Of a stretch of DNA of 26,784 nucleotides, positions 1 to 7,182 are shown one piece after another. This stretch comes from a bacterium (GTDB lineage: Bacteria > Planctomycetota > J058 > JAJDCP01). Numbering within the stretch: the first letter of the stretch is position 1; every line of letters starts with the position of its first letter. Made by a program: the position numbers and the translations under genes. The stretch is taken from positions 1-26,784 of the forward strand of contig JAUIEM010000091.1 of assembly GCA_030428695.1 (NCBI GenBank). The letters are read 5' to 3'. Under the pieces are notes generated by a model. The model was not told the DNA's origin and made no database searches. It saw nothing but the letters and a program-made list of their open reading frames with translations.

Positions 1-2
1 CC

Positions 3-536
3 GAGACCCGGACCCTGGTCTGGGGCGACCCCCTCACCCCCGGAGTCGAGCTCGGCCCGCTGATCTCCACTTCCGCCCGCGACCGCTTCGCCGCCCTCCT
101 CGCCCGCGGCGGCGGTGAGCCCCTCGACTGCGCCCCGGCCTGGACCGGCAGCGCCGCCCATCGCGCCGCCGGCGCCTACCACCCGCCGGCGGTGCGGGTG
201 TGCGCCGACCCTTCGAGCGAGCTGGTCCAGGAGGAGAGCTTCGCCCCCATGCTCGTCGTCCAACCCGCCGCCGACTTCGACGCCGGGCTCGCCCTGTCCG
301 AGGCCGTCCGCCAGGGCCTGTGCGCGGCGTTGTTCTCCAGCGACCCCGCGCGCTGGCCGCGCTTCCGCCGTGCCGTCCGGGCGGGGGTCCTCAAGTGGAA
401 CCGCGCGACCGCCGGCACCGACGCGGAGCTGCCCTTCGGCGGCTGGAAGAGCTCCGGGGTCGGGCCGCCGGAGCGGGGGGACGGGGACCTGTGGACGTAC
501 ACGCGGCTGCAGGTCGAGGGGGGCGGACCGGGGTGA
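3..536 (+). CDS. Aldehyde dehydrogenase, C-terminal part (AstD-like)
   Basis: The open frame enters from the left edge and ends at TGA 534-536, so the N-terminus and the catalytic Cys are outside the window. What remains is a typical NAD(P)-dependent aldehyde dehydrogenase C-terminus: GDPLTPGVELGPLIS, then QEESFAPMLVVQ (the family EExFGP region), the acidic 'DFDAGLALSEAVRQGL' stretch, and GVLKWNRATAG followed by PFGGWKSSG. The 'WN' after the GxxKWN strand and the overall spacing resemble succinylglutamate-semialdehyde dehydrogenase (AstD, arginine succinyltransferase pathway) more than generic aldehyde dehydrogenases, but the catalytic half is needed to settle the substrate. A perfect GC palindrome follows the stop directly. 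Confidence 0.85.
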   Translation, partial: ETRTLVWGDPLTPGVELGPLISTSARDRFAALLARGGGEPLDCAPAWTGSAAHRAAGAYHPPAVRVCADPSSELVQEESFAPMLVVQPAADFDAGLALSEAVRQGLCAALFSSDPARWPRFRRAVRAGVLKWNRATAGTDAELPFGGWKSSGVGPPERGDGDLWTYTRLQVEGGGPG

Positions 537-554
537 GGGGGGGTCGACCCCCCC
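537..554. terminator. Perfect 18 bp GC palindrome after the dehydrogenase stop
   Basis: Seven G, TCGA and seven C form a perfect palindrome starting at the base after the stop codon. It could act as a transcription terminator or 3' stabiliser for the dehydrogenase mRNA. No T-tract follows, so this is not a canonical intrinsic terminator. Confidence 0.35.
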
Positions 555-616
555 GCCGCGATCCCTTAGGTAGATTCTCCGGCGTTCGCGCTTATCTACA
601 GTCGATCAAGACAACA

Positions 617-822
617 GGAAATGGAAGAAGAAGAAAGAAGAAGTTATGAGGAATGCAGGAGAGGGGAGAAGGCAGGAAAAGAGAAGAGAAAGAAAGACAA
701 GAGGACGACCCTGCTCTTTAATCTTCTCATCATCCATCTCGTTTTTCTTTCCGTTCTTTTCCTGCCTTCCTCACTTCCTGCCTTCCTGATAAATTTCTTC
801 TTTTTTCTTCCTCTGCCTACTC
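617..822. repeat. Long imperfect purine/pyrimidine inverted repeat
   Basis: A nearly pure purine tract (about 617-706, GAAGAAGAAAGAAG...GGCAGGAAAAGAG) is followed after a loop of about 30 bases by a pyrimidine tract (about 735-822). The second tract is a diverged reverse complement of the first: CTTTTCCTGCCTTC is shared exactly by one arm and the complement of the other, and the TCTTC-rich ends match as well. Arms are about 85 nt with roughly three quarters identity by eye. The pyrimidine arm also holds a direct repeat of CCTGCCTTCCT. The stretch is much more AT-rich than its surroundings and has no convincing coding frame. Together with the repeat at 934-986 it fills the 508 bp gap between genes. 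Confidence 0.7.
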
Positions 823-933
823 TCTTCTTGGGTCGAGATGGATTGGATAGAGTTGCGCTGAGTTGAGTGAAGCAAACGACCCCTGCGCTCGCTTGCAATG
901 TAGTGGCGGAGTTCCTTCCCGTCTATTATCTTC

Positions 934-986
934 TCTTCTTCTCTGCGTCTCTGCGCCTCTGCGCCTCTGCGTTGAGTTCTTCCGTC
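934..986 (-). repeat. Dispersed 'NAEAQRRR' repeat, copy 1
   Basis: The plus strand reads TTCTCTGCGTCTCTGCGCC then TCTGCGCCTCTGCGTTGAGTTCTTCC, an internal 9 bp quasi-tandem of CTCTGCGCC. On the minus strand one frame reads LNAEAQRRRDAE, a peptide I recall as a frequent spurious ORF in planctomycete and cyanobacterial genomes (from memory, not checked). A second copy lies at 25462-25509 in the same orientation. Both copies are next to pyrimidine-rich low-complexity DNA. It is best read as a non-coding interspersed repeat. Confidence 0.65.
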
Positions 987-1044
987 TTCTCTCTGTTTTC
1001 CGCACCACTGCGCCTGGTAGCGCGCCACGCGAAGAGCACACCCC

Positions 1045-2601
1045 TCAGCGCAGGAAACAGACCGGCAGGATCTTCCCCGCCGGTGTCACCCGCGGCGTCC
1101 GACGCGCGACCTCGAGGGTGTGCGCGCCCCGCCACTGCTGCACCATCAGCTCCCCCCCGGGCACCACGCTGAGCTCGGTGAGCACGCGCTCGCGGATCGC
1201 CTCCTCGGGCACAGCCCCGAGCCGCGGGTGGACGCGCAGCTCGACCCGGGCCGCCCCGGCCTCTTCGCGCTCGACGAGCTGGAAGTCGGTCGGCATGCCT
1301 CCGAAGGCGCCGGGCAGGGTCTCCTCGATCAGCCGCACGAGCTCGAAGCCGAGGAAGGTCGCCCCGTGGCTGGTCAGCTTCTCGTAGCTGCGCAGCTCGC
1401 GGAGGTGCGTGCGCAGGCCGGCCCGGCCGAGGGGGCAGCCGCAGGCGCGCTCCTCGACGAGCGCCGCGTCGCCGGTCTCGACGTTGATGGCGAGCAGCGG
1501 GGCCTCCCGCGCCAGGGTGGTGACGAACAGCGCCCGCCGCTCGCTGTCCGGCCGCGCCCGGCACAGGAGCGCGAGCTTGTGCGTGAGGACGTGCAGGTCG
1601 TCCCGGCCGCGCGGCGCGCCGCAGGCGACGGCGAGGGGTCCGAGCTCGGACATCGAGTACTGGGTGAAGACCTCGCAGCCGGCCGCTTCGATCACCCGCG
1701 CCTTGGCCTCGGTCAGCGCCTCGCCCCCGGTGCGGAAGACCTGCCCGGCGATGTCGAGTCCGGCCTCCCGGGCGGCGGCGCAAACCGCGACCGCCGAGCT
1801 CGCGACCAGGCTGATCAGGTGCGGCCGGCCGCGCCGCTTCGCGTCCGCCAGCCGCTCGGCCAGCACACCGGCGCGCGCCATCGGCAGGTGGCGCGGCCAG
1901 GGCAGCGTGCGGCCGTGCAGGGCGGCGCCCCCGAGCAGGGCGCCGGTCAGGGCGGCGGCCTGCAGACCGAGGGCGTCGCGGCTGAAGCGGGTCGGGCTGA
2001 GCCAGTCGCCCAGCTCGGCGCGACATCGGGCGGCGACCAGCACGCCCTTGATCCCCGCCGTCGCCGGCGGCACCGCACGCCACAGAAGCTGCGGACGGTC
2101 CGCGACCCCCTGGCCTCGCCAGGCGAGCTGCTTGCAGCCGGCGTCTCCGGCGAGCAGCCCGAGGTCGACCCGCAGCCGGCGGCGGCGCCCGCCGCTGCCC
2201 CCGCTCATCGCTGCGAAGCCCGCTCCCCGGCGCGGGGCCGCGAGGTCGCCGGGAGCGATGCGGAAGCACAGGCCCGGCCGGCGCACCGGCTCGCGTCCCT
2301 TGAACTCCCCCGCGCGGAGCCAGACGCCCTCGGCGAACAACCAGGCCAGGGTCGGCTCCAGCCCGTCCGCGAGGCGGCGCTCGACGTCGGCGAGGCCGAT
2401 GCCGGCGTGCGCGAGCAGGCGGGCGTAGGGGCTGGCGGGGAACGGCAACACCGCCTCGCGCAGGAGACGCAGGAAACGAAGCTCGCGCTCCGCGAGGCCA
2501 GTGCGTATGCTCTGCACCGTCGCCTCGGGCCGGGCGGTCTCCGACAGGAAGCCGCCGAGGCCACCGACCAGGTCGGTCAGGGCGCGCAGTCTTGTCAGCA
2601 T
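1045..2601 (-). CDS. AMP-forming acyl-CoA ligase-like enzyme (PaaK/F390 synthetase type)
   Basis: A 518-residue member of the ANL adenylation superfamily, closest in layout to phenylacetate-CoA ligase-like proteins found in biosynthetic clusters. Visible parts are an N-terminal 'FPASPYARLLAHAGI' and 'EFKGREPV' region, a degenerate phosphate-binding loop SGGSGGRRRRL, the TGGEALTEAKARVIE segment, and FTQYSMSELGPLAVACG with nearby HVLTHKL, which match the PaaK aromatic/adenine motif (YGxSExGP). A C-terminal subdomain follows (FLGFELVRLIEETLPGAFGG, AARVELRVHPRLG). A GGGGGGA-type ribosome binding site precedes ATG 2599-2601. It should activate a carboxylate as acyl-AMP for transfer to CoA or another acceptor; the substrate is unknown. 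It starts 30 bp from the divergent dehydrogenase-like gene, implying shared control. The loop lacks the usual Ser/Thr-rich TSGTTG, so activity needs testing. Confidence 0.8.
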   Translation of the reverse strand: MLTRLRALTDLVGGLGGFLSETARPEATVQSIRTGLAERELRFLRLLREAVLPFPASPYARLLAHAGIGLADVERRLADGLEPTLAWLFAEGVWLRAGEFKGREPVRRPGLCFRIAPGDLAAPRRGAGFAAMSGGSGGRRRRLRVDLGLLAGDAGCKQLAWRGQGVADRPQLLWRAVPPATAGIKGVLVAARCRAELGDWLSPTRFSRDALGLQAAALTGALLGGAALHGRTLPWPRHLPMARAGVLAERLADAKRRGRPHLISLVASSAVAVCAAAREAGLDIAGQVFRTGGEALTEAKARVIEAAGCEVFTQYSMSELGPLAVACGAPRGRDDLHVLTHKLALLCRARPDSERRALFVTTLAREAPLLAINVETGDAALVEERACGCPLGRAGLRTHLRELRSYEKLTSHGATFLGFELVRLIEETLPGAFGGMPTDFQLVEREEAGAARVELRVHPRLGAVPEEAIRERVLTELSVVPGGELMVQQWRGAHTLEVARRTPRVTPAGKILPVCFLR

Positions 2602-2631
2602 GAGATCCCCCCGCAGACGACGAGGATAGAG

Positions 2632-3720
2632 ATGGGCCTGCCCGCGGGCAATCCTGCAGCGACGATCGGCCTGGTCCCCGGCGAGGGCAGCGGCCCCGCG
2701 CTGGTCGCCGCCACCCGCGCGGTGCTCGAGACCGTCGCCGAGGTCTGCCGGCTGCCGCTGTCCTTCGTCGAGGCCGGCGACCTCGGCATGGAGGGCCGGC
2801 GCTTCGCAGAGCCCCTGGCCGACGAGCTGTGCGACTTCTTCGCCCGGATCTTCGCCGCCGGCGGCGCGATCCTCTGCGGACCGGGCGGCGGCCGCTTCGT
2901 CTACACCCTGCGCCGGCGCTTCGACCTCTACAAGCTCGTCCCGGTCCGCCCCCTGCCCGCGCTCGCCGCCTGCCGCCGGGTGCGCTGGCCCGCGAGGCTG
3001 GACGAGCTGCTGCTCGTGCGCGAGAACGTCGGCGGGCTGTACTTCTCCGAGGGCGCCCCCGACGCGCGCGGCCTGTCCCTGCGCTGCCGCCTCGACCGGC
3101 GGCGCATCCGCCGCTTCCTCGACACCGCCTGCTCGCTCGCCGCCGCCCGCGGCGTGCCCCTGCAGCTCGCCCTCAAGGACGGCGGCCTGCCCGGGCCGAC
3201 CGCGCTATGGCGCGAAGAGCTCGCGGAGGCCGCGGCGCGCCAGCAGGTCGCGACCGAGGTGCTGAACGTCGACCTCGCCGCCTACCGCCTGATCCAGGAG
3301 CCGGACAGCTTCACGGTGCTCGCCGCCCCGAACCTGTACGGGGACGTGCTCGCCGACGTCTCGGCGCTCTTGCTCGGCCAGCGCAGCGTCAGCTTCTCCG
3401 GGAACTTCGGGCCGGGCGCGGCGGTCTACCAGACCAACCACGGGGCGGCCTGGGACCTGGCCGGCAGCGACCGCGCCAACCCGGTCGGGCAGATCCTGTC
3501 CGGGGCGATGCTGCTGCGCGAGAGCTTCGGCTTCGACGAGGCCGCGGGCCTGGTCGAGGGCGCGGTCGACGCCGTGCTACGGAGCGGCCGGCACACCGCC
3601 GACCTCGCCCTCGGCGGCGAGCTGCTCGGCACCCGGGCCTTCACCGCGGCGGTCTGCGCCGCGCTGCGGGCGCGCGCTACAGCTTCCACAGCGAGCGCAC
3701 CAGCCCGGACAGCGGGCTGA
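2632..3720 (+). CDS. Divergent isopropylmalate/isocitrate dehydrogenase family protein
   Basis: A 362-residue protein of the beta-decarboxylating dehydrogenase family (LeuB/Icd). In order: IGLVPGEGSGPAL (usual GDGIGPE, residues 12-24), TLRRRFDLYKLVPVRP with the substrate-binding arginines (92-107), RENVGGLYFSEG with the catalytic Tyr about 137, Lys182 in LALKDGG where the family has KANIMK, Asp214, NLYGDVLADVSALL (234-247), and a HGAAWDLAG...ANPVGQILSGAMLLR nucleotide-binding end. The catalytic Lys, Tyr and Asp residues appear kept but the surrounding motifs are changed, so the substrate is probably neither isopropylmalate nor isocitrate. GAGGA at 2621-2625 sets the ATG start; longer in-frame extensions are antisense to the ligase gene. 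The 3' end overlaps the convergent Rieske gene by 44 bp. Confidence 0.82.
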   Translation: MGLPAGNPAATIGLVPGEGSGPALVAATRAVLETVAEVCRLPLSFVEAGDLGMEGRRFAEPLADELCDFFARIFAAGGAILCGPGGGRFVYTLRRRFDLYKLVPVRPLPALAACRRVRWPARLDELLLVRENVGGLYFSEGAPDARGLSLRCRLDRRRIRRFLDTACSLAAARGVPLQLALKDGGLPGPTALWREELAEAAARQQVATEVLNVDLAAYRLIQEPDSFTVLAAPNLYGDVLADVSALLLGQRSVSFSGNFGPGAAVYQTNHGAAWDLAGSDRANPVGQILSGAMLLRESFGFDEAAGLVEGAVDAVLRSGRHTADLALGGELLGTRAFTAAVCAALRARATASTASAPARTAG

Positions 3721-4909
3721 AGCGCCCGTGCCCCCAGTCCATCGCCTGGGCGAGGGTGGCGCGGGCGTCGCCGAACTTGTCGAACTCCTGGGGCAGCTCG
3801 ATATGGGCCGCCTCCGCGGGATCGCGCACGACCCCGAGGGGATCCTCGCCGCGGGCGACGGCCGCGAGCTGCTCGAAGAGCATGCGGCGGAAGAGGACGA
3901 TGCCGCGGTCGGATGCTCCGAGCTGCTCGCGGGTGCGGTCGGCGATCGCGCCCTGGCCGAGCCAGACCAGGATGTCCCCGCCGTCGACGGTGTCGGCGCG
4001 GACCGAGCCGTCCTCGGCGCGCCAGGGGAAGGCGTAGAGCGGGATCTCCTCCTGGGGCGGCACCTCGACGTCCGGCGCGAAGGTGTAGCAGCTGTACCAC
4101 AGATGCAAGGTCGTCGTGTCGTCGACCGGCACCCGGTACTGCAGCCGCTGGCGGTGGCCGGCGCCGACCCGCAGGGTGGCGGGGAAGACGAGCGGATGGC
4201 CGACCTTCCAGTCGTCGTCCTCCTCGCTGCCGCCCTCGAGCAGGCGGCGCTTGATGATCCCGTAGCGGAAGCGCTCGAAGCCGACCTTGACGTGCCGGCG
4301 CCGGTAGCGGCTCGGTCCCTCGCGGCCGCTGCCCCGCACCTGGCCGTGCAGGTGGTGGCCGTGCAGCCACTCGGTGTGGTGGGGGTCGACGCTGTTCTCC
4401 ATGATCTGCAGCCAGTTGCAGGGCAGGAGCGCCGCGCACACGTCGCGCAGGGCCGGCTGGCGGGTCAGGATCGCGTAGCGCGGCAACAGCGGCGCCGGCT
4501 CCGGGCCGAGGTAGGCGAAGACCAGCCCGCCGAGCTCCTCGGTCGGCCAGGCGTCGAGGCGGACGCGGCTGCGCAGCGGGCTGTCCGGAGGTTCCGCCGG
4601 CAGCTCCAGGCAGCGCCCGCCGACGTCGAACTTCCAGCCGTGGTAGGGGCAGCGCAGCCCCTCCTCGTCGATGCAGCCCCGCGCGAGGGAGGTCCCGCGG
4701 TGGGGGCAGCGGGCGGAGACCAGGCCGCGCCGGCCGGCCTTGTCGACGAACAGCAGCAGCTCCTCGCCGAGCAGCCGCACCGGCTTCGCCTGCCCGGGGG
4801 TGAGCTCGCAGCTCGCGGCGACCGGCCACCAGTAGCGGCGCAGCAGGCCGCCCATCGGCGTGCCGCGGCCGACCCGGGTCAGGGTCTCCTGCTGCTCGGC
4901 GCTGAGCAA
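3677..4909 (-). CDS. Rieske [2Fe-2S] non-heme iron oxygenase, large subunit
   Basis: A 410-residue oxygenase of the phthalate 4,5-dioxygenase/demethylase type. The Rieske cluster ligands are Cys68, His70, Cys87 and His90 in CPHRGTSLARGC...CPYHGWKF. The mononuclear iron site is Asp175-x2-His178-x4-His183 within NWLQIMENSVDPHHTEWLH. Family knowledge: such enzymes hydroxylate or O/N-demethylate small aromatic or cyclic substrates and need a separate reductase, and none is encoded nearby. A TTG start at 4907-4909 gives MLSAEQQETLTRVGRGTPMG, which matches the usual family N-terminus; GGAAG lies just upstream. The start falls 2 bp after the stop of the methyltransferase gene, so it is the third gene of the radical SAM operon. 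Confidence 0.9.
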   Translation of the reverse strand: MLSAEQQETLTRVGRGTPMGGLLRRYWWPVAASCELTPGQAKPVRLLGEELLLFVDKAGRRGLVSARCPHRGTSLARGCIDEEGLRCPYHGWKFDVGGRCLELPAEPPDSPLRSRVRLDAWPTEELGGLVFAYLGPEPAPLLPRYAILTRQPALRDVCAALLPCNWLQIMENSVDPHHTEWLHGHHLHGQVRGSGREGPSRYRRRHVKVGFERFRYGIIKRRLLEGGSEEDDDWKVGHPLVFPATLRVGAGHRQRLQYRVPVDDTTTLHLWYSCYTFAPDVEVPPQEEIPLYAFPWRAEDGSVRADTVDGGDILVWLGQGAIADRTREQLGASDRGIVLFRRMLFEQLAAVARGEDPLGVVRDPAEAAHIELPQEFDKFGDARATLAQAMDWGHGRFSPLSGLVRSLWKL

Positions 4910-4911
4910 GC

Positions 4912-5502
4912 TCAGAGCTTCCGCGCGACCAGCACACCCTTGCCGATCGGCACCATCAGGGCGTCGACCCGGGGGTCGGCCTCGACGGCGGCCCGGAAGT
5001 CGGCGAGCTGGCTCTCGTGGCTGGTGATGTTGTCGCAGGCGAAGACGCCGCCCGGCACGGTGCGGGCGAGGCACAGCTCGAAGTAGTCGCCGTACTCGCT
5101 CTTCTCGGCGTCGAGGAAGGCGAAGCCGATGTCCTGGACGTCGGAGAGCCCCTCGCGGGCGTCGCCGACGAACAGCTCGAGCTGGTCGGCGATCCCCGAC
5201 AGGGCGAAGGTCTCGCGGGCGATGCCGGCCTTGTAGGCGCTCTTCTCGAAGCACAAGAGGCGCCGGTCGTGCAGCTTGCAGGCCAGGCTGAGCCACATCG
5301 CCGAGTAGCCGGCGCTGGTTCCGACCTCGACCGCGACGCCGGCGGGGGCGCTCGCGCACAACAGGGCGAGGAAGCGTCCGGTCACGGGCGGCACCTGGCA
5401 GTAGCGGCGCTCGCGGGGCAGCCCCTGGCGGCGCTGCTCGGCGTCCTCTTCCTGCATCACCGCCATGCGCCGGGCCATCGCGGGGGGGATCGCGTGGAAC
5501 AT
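4912..5502 (-). CDS. Class I SAM-dependent O-methyltransferase (catechol/caffeoyl-CoA type)
   Basis: A 196-residue methyltransferase with motif I VEVGTSAGYS (59-68), an acidic ribose-binding residue at Glu86 (CFEKS), VGDA (Asp114), FLDAEKSEY (129-137) and DNI (157-159). The last two carry the metal ligands of the metal-dependent O-methyltransferase family 3 (COMT/CCoAOMT). Asp131, Asp157 and Asn158 are present, which fits methylation of a vicinal diol or catechol hydroxyl. Such a substrate could be a product of, or be unmasked by, the Rieske enzyme encoded next. Its ATG is separated by one base from the stop of the upstream radical SAM gene and its stop is 2 bp before the Rieske start, so the three are very likely translationally coupled. 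Confidence 0.88.
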   Translation of the reverse strand: MFHAIPPAMARRMAVMQEEDAEQRRQGLPRERRYCQVPPVTGRFLALLCASAPAGVAVEVGTSAGYSAMWLSLACKLHDRRLLCFEKSAYKAGIARETFALSGIADQLELFVGDAREGLSDVQDIGFAFLDAEKSEYGDYFELCLARTVPGGVFACDNITSHESQLADFRAAVEADPRVDALMVPIGKGVLVARKL

Positions 5503-5503
5503 C

Positions 5504-6883
5504 TCAGAAGCTCCAGGGGACGCTGTTGCGCTCGACGATCTCGACGATGTTGTCGGGATAGGTGTCCTCGAGCAGCAGGATCTCGTCTTCGTAGGTGCCG
5601 TGGGCGACGCCGAGATGCCGGGTCGGGGTCAGGAGCCGGCCCATGTTCGGCAATGGCAGCTGGTACTTCTTCCAGCTCTCGTAGCGGCGGCGCATCAGCT
5701 TGAGGTAGTAGGCGAGCGGCACCGGCGGCTGGGGGTGCTCACTGACCAGGCGCGAGCCGAACTCGCGGCGCCACTGGTTGAAGCGCGGGACGACGCCGTG
5801 GGACATCAGGAAGTCGACGCCCGCGGCGGTCGATTCCACCGCCTCGTCGACGGTCCGGAAGCCGTGCGGCCGGGCGAGCTCGATGCCGCCGACGAAGAGC
5901 GGCTTGATCTCGCCGGGGCCGAACACCTCGACCGAGTCGATCAGGCGCCGGATCCACTCGTCGCGGCCGACCAGCTTGTCCTTGCCCGGGCAGATCCAGG
6001 CGAACAGGCGCGGGTCCCAGACCTCCATGTTCGCGTGGTGCGAGCGCACGCCGAGGGAGCGGAAGTGCTCGAGCACCTTCCGCTCCTTGGCGACGGTCTG
6101 CAGGCTGACGTGGCGCTGGGGGTCGTCGGCCTTCACCGCGCGCACGTAACCCTCGTAGAAGCTGTCTTCATCGAGGCCGTGCAGGGTCTTGCGGATGGTG
6201 CCGCCGGTGATCAGGAAGCTGACGTCGCGTTGGCCCGCGGGCCGCGTCGCCGCTTCCGCCGCGACCGCGTCGGCGACCCGGGCGACCATGTCGAGGGGCT
6301 TGACCGGCACGTTGAGGGTGAAGTCCGCCGAGCGCTGCATCTGCCGCAGGTTCTTGTTGATGTCGCAGAACCGGCACTCCTCCTTCGGCCCGAAGAACTG
6401 GCAGGCGCGGAAGGCCGTGATGAAGAAGCCGAAGGCGATCACCTCGTCGTAGCGGGTGCCGTCCTCGAAGGCGCGCTCGTAGTACTTCGGCGGCTTCGGG
6501 AAGCGCGCCTCGCACAGCACCTCCCCGCCGCAGGTCAGCACCAGCCGGCCGTCGACCACGTCGAGCAGGTAGGGCGAGTCCGGCGACAGCGAAGTCTGCA
6601 CGCTGACCGGACGCAGCCCGTAGCGGCCGCCGAGGATGGTGAAGAACTCGGGGACGCGGCGGGCCTCGCCCCGGTCCATGTCCGCCATCGGCACCATGTC
6701 ATAGGAGAACAGCCGGTAGGACTTGATCAACGAGCCCCGGGCGGCCTCGAGGGCGGCGTCGCTGAACCAGTGGCCGAGCGAGAGCAGGTCGCACTTGAGC
6801 ACGACCTCCTTCGGCTCCTCGGGGAAGGCGGCGAAGTTCTGCTCGAGGGTGTCGATACGGGAGCGGGGACAGGTTTCGGGCAT
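5504..6883 (-). CDS. Radical SAM enzyme with CX8CX2C cluster motif
   Basis: A 459-residue protein. Cys161, Cys170 and Cys173 in CQFFGPKEECRFCDINKN have the cysteine-rich 'CxxC-DIN' look of a radical SAM [4Fe-4S] site but with CX8CX2C spacing instead of CX3CX2C. SFLITGGTI downstream corresponds to the GGE-like SAM-binding strand. About 150 residues precede the cluster and include conserved-looking LRPVSVQTSLSPDSPYLLD and PPKYYERAFEDGT segments; the C-terminal part has YYLKLMRRRYESWKK and NMGRLLTP. I cannot assign a reaction. The first gene of the minus-strand operon with O-methyltransferase and Rieske oxygenase. The start is uncertain: ATG 6881-6883 is chosen, ATG 6914-6916 is also in frame, and neither has a strong ribosome binding site. 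Confidence 0.85.
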   Translation of the reverse strand: MPETCPRSRIDTLEQNFAAFPEEPKEVVLKCDLLSLGHWFSDAALEAARGSLIKSYRLFSYDMVPMADMDRGEARRVPEFFTILGGRYGLRPVSVQTSLSPDSPYLLDVVDGRLVLTCGGEVLCEARFPKPPKYYERAFEDGTRYDEVIAFGFFITAFRACQFFGPKEECRFCDINKNLRQMQRSADFTLNVPVKPLDMVARVADAVAAEAATRPAGQRDVSFLITGGTIRKTLHGLDEDSFYEGYVRAVKADDPQRHVSLQTVAKERKVLEHFRSLGVRSHHANMEVWDPRLFAWICPGKDKLVGRDEWIRRLIDSVEVFGPGEIKPLFVGGIELARPHGFRTVDEAVESTAAGVDFLMSHGVVPRFNQWRREFGSRLVSEHPQPPVPLAYYLKLMRRRYESWKKYQLPLPNMGRLLTPTRHLGVAHGTYEDEILLLEDTYPDNIVEIVERNSVPWSF

Positions 6884-6968
6884 GGTCGGGTCCGGCTGGC
6901 GGTTGCGAAGGCGCATCAGACCACAGGGGGCGGGGGATGGCAAGAGCCGTTCGGGAGGGCGGGCCGGG

Positions 6969-7021
6969 CCGTATGATTTTCACCCGGTTCCATACGGGCG
7001 TCCCGCCGTACGGGCCATACG
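6969..7021. promoter_or_regulatory. Cluster of CCRTAYG half-sites, candidate activator site
   Basis: Four related half-sites occur in 53 bp: CCGTATG (6969-6975), CCATACGG (6990-6997), the palindrome CCGTACGG (7006-7013) and CCATACG (7015-7021). The first pair forms an inverted repeat with a 14-base spacer. The cluster lies about 85-140 bp upstream of the sigma-54 promoter at 7107, where enhancer-binding proteins usually bind, and also upstream of the divergent radical SAM operon. A protein binding here could control both; no candidate activator gene is visible in the window. Confidence 0.5.
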
Positions 7022-7073
7022 CCTCGGGTTGCGGCGCGGAGGGGAATTCGTGCGGAGCGGCCCGGCAGGCGTG

Positions 7074-7099
7074 ATGGTGGCTATTTTTATAAACACCAT
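7074..7099. promoter_or_regulatory. ATGGTG/CACCAT inverted repeat around an AT-rich core
   Basis: ATGGTG (7074-7079) and CACCAT (7094-7099) flank GCTATTTTTATAAA just upstream of the sigma-54 promoter. An AT-rich stretch between activator sites and a sigma-54 promoter is where DNA-bending proteins such as IHF often act. The role is inferred from position only. Confidence 0.3.
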
Positions 7100-7106
7100 T
7101 CACGGT

Positions 7107-7122
7107 TGGCACGCCCCTTGCT
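7107..7122 (+). promoter_or_regulatory. Sigma-54 (RpoN) promoter
   Basis: TGGCACG-CCCC-TTGCT is an exact match to the -24/-12 consensus TGGCACGNNNNTTGCW. Transcription should start near 7133 and read into the tandem mini-genes, whose first ATG is at 7183 after a leader of about 50 nt. The match, its orientation and the downstream ribosome binding sites support each other. Confidence 0.8.
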
Positions 7123-7182
7123 CCCGTGTTCGTCGACGACGCGGCACGAGCCGCACAGAACGAGAGAGAAGGAGAACCCGCC

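Noticed and set aside
537..1044. Small ORFs of 74-101 codons in the first intergenic gap
   Set aside because: Lys/Arg/Glu- or Phe/Leu-rich products come from the purine and pyrimidine tracts; no ribosome binding site or family resemblance.
1120..2631. 504-codon extension ahead of the dehydrogenase-like protein
   Set aside because: It is antisense to the ligase gene and lacks motifs; the family N-terminus begins just after ATG 2632, which has its own ribosome binding site.
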